Source: Alphaproteobacteria bacterium UBA1254 (lineage in GTDB: Bacteria > Pseudomonadota > Alphaproteobacteria > RF32 > CAG-239). From it: 13,709 nt of DNA. The notes beneath the pieces are model-generated. The model made no database searches. It saw only the letters and a list, made by a program, of their open reading frames with translations, and was not told the origin of the DNA. Positions 13,291 to 13,709 of the stretch are shown here, in pieces; position 1 is the stretch's first letter; every line of letters starts with the position of its first letter. The stretch lies in contig DBVW01000016.1 in NCBI GenBank assembly GCA_002308495.1, positions 1-13,709 on the forward strand, in the 5' to 3' direction. Position numbers and translations under genes: made by a program.

Positions 13291-13709
13291 TTAGAATGCG
13301 TATTTGAAGCCGATATCAGCCTTTGTGCGATATTCGCTGTCGATGTATGAGAAGAGATTGCCGTATATCGAGAACGGCCTCAAGCTGTATTCAAAGCTGT
13401 TCTTGACGGCAAGTCTTTCTTTTCTTCGTTTCTCATCTTTAACCTTCCAGCTGCCGTCCATTCCTCTCATCGAAAGCCTTAACTCATACGGATCTGAAAA
13501 TTCGTGGTACGCCATAATGCTTGATGATAACTTAAAGCTCTCGTTCTTGCTCGGCTTAAACTCTTTGCTGACATTCAATCCGAAGCCCGCTTCAACAGAG
13601 AACACATTTTGCTTTTTAATATTTAACGCATACGCTTTCTCTTCTTCATGTCCTTTGATTTGATATCCCATTGCGTTAAACTCTGCCGTCGGTGATATTG
13701 TCCAGCCTT
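13291..13709 (-). CDS. Autotransporter beta-barrel domain, C-terminal end (cut by window edge)
   Basis: The last 139 codons of a larger outer-membrane protein. The frame stays open to the window edge (GWTISPTAEFNAMGY precedes the internal ATG at 13671, so that Met is not the start). Alternating hydrophobic/polar strands such as VFSVEAGFGLNVSKEF, FKLSSSIMAYHEF, YELRLSMRGM, KNSFEYSLRPFSIYGN and TKADIGFKYAF, ending in a C-terminal aromatic residue (F), are typical of the autotransporter translocator barrel, where the terminal residue is the BAM recognition signal. The passenger domain lies outside the window. The stop at 13293-13291 abuts a large hairpin; module C follows on the same strand 116 bp downstream. 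Confidence 0.85.
   Translation of the reverse strand, partial: GWTISPTAEFNAMGYQIKGHEEEKAYALNIKKQNVFSVEAGFGLNVSKEFKPSKNESFKLSSSIMAYHEFSDPYELRLSMRGMDGSWKVKDEKRRKERLAVKNSFEYSLRPFSIYGNLFSYIDSEYRTKADIGFKYAF

Noticed and set aside
13291..13671. Complete 126-residue gene starting at the ATG at 13671
   Set aside because: The frame continues upstream to the window edge with barrel-like sequence, so this Met is internal to a larger autotransporter.

Overview
The window is AT-rich chromosomal DNA from an alphaproteobacterium. The evidence is gene order and families: a LpoA-like lipoprotein divergent from rsmI-yraN, the SRP RNA next to dnaX, a hisS-prfA pair behind a rodZ-like gene, a GAF-domain ptsP, and an autotransporter barrel. 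Low G+C and tandem small secreted proteins suggest one of the uncultured, host-associated low-GC lineages. That placement is inference; no rRNA or tRNA is present.

Layout. 1-600 (minus): the 5' part of dnaX, with the SRP RNA gene (ffs) 11 nt ahead of its start. 600-1892 (minus): lipoprotein of the penicillin-binding-protein-activator type. 1972-3157 (plus): rsmI overlapping yraN. 3201-4738 (plus): module A, made of a strong sigma70-like promoter, a repeat protein, a small protein and a bidirectional terminator. 4736-10259 (minus): ptsP, rodZ-like, hisS and prfA. 10357-10719 (plus): stand-alone cupin. 10731-11821 (minus): module B. 11927-13174 (minus): module C. 13291-13709 (minus): C-terminal end of an autotransporter beta-barrel, cut by the window edge.

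The unusual content is a two-gene module present three times (A, B, C). Gene 1 encodes an exported protein with 6, 3 or 5 copies of a 31-residue repeat (core near S-x-E-A-I-A-S-N-T-P-D-Y-K, followed by a YD-type hairpin). Gene 2, 11-23 bp downstream, encodes an exported protein of 125-139 residues: one YD-like hairpin, a Ser/Asn-rich linker, and a C-terminal 30-residue tail with 21 positions identical in all three copies. Mature A and B large proteins each hold one cysteine, close to the C-terminus; C has one at the same place plus two more. All three small proteins hold one, close to the mature N-terminus. This suggests a disulfide-linked envelope or surface pair. Each module ends in a hairpin terminator, and B and C use the same stem sequence. 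I recognise no named family for the module; its function is open.

The remaining genes are housekeeping: replication (dnaX), protein targeting (ffs), envelope growth (LpoA-like, rodZ), translation (rsmI, hisS, prfA) and nitrogen-type phosphotransfer (ptsP). Stretches without genes are all under 300 bases; their contents are given in the entries.
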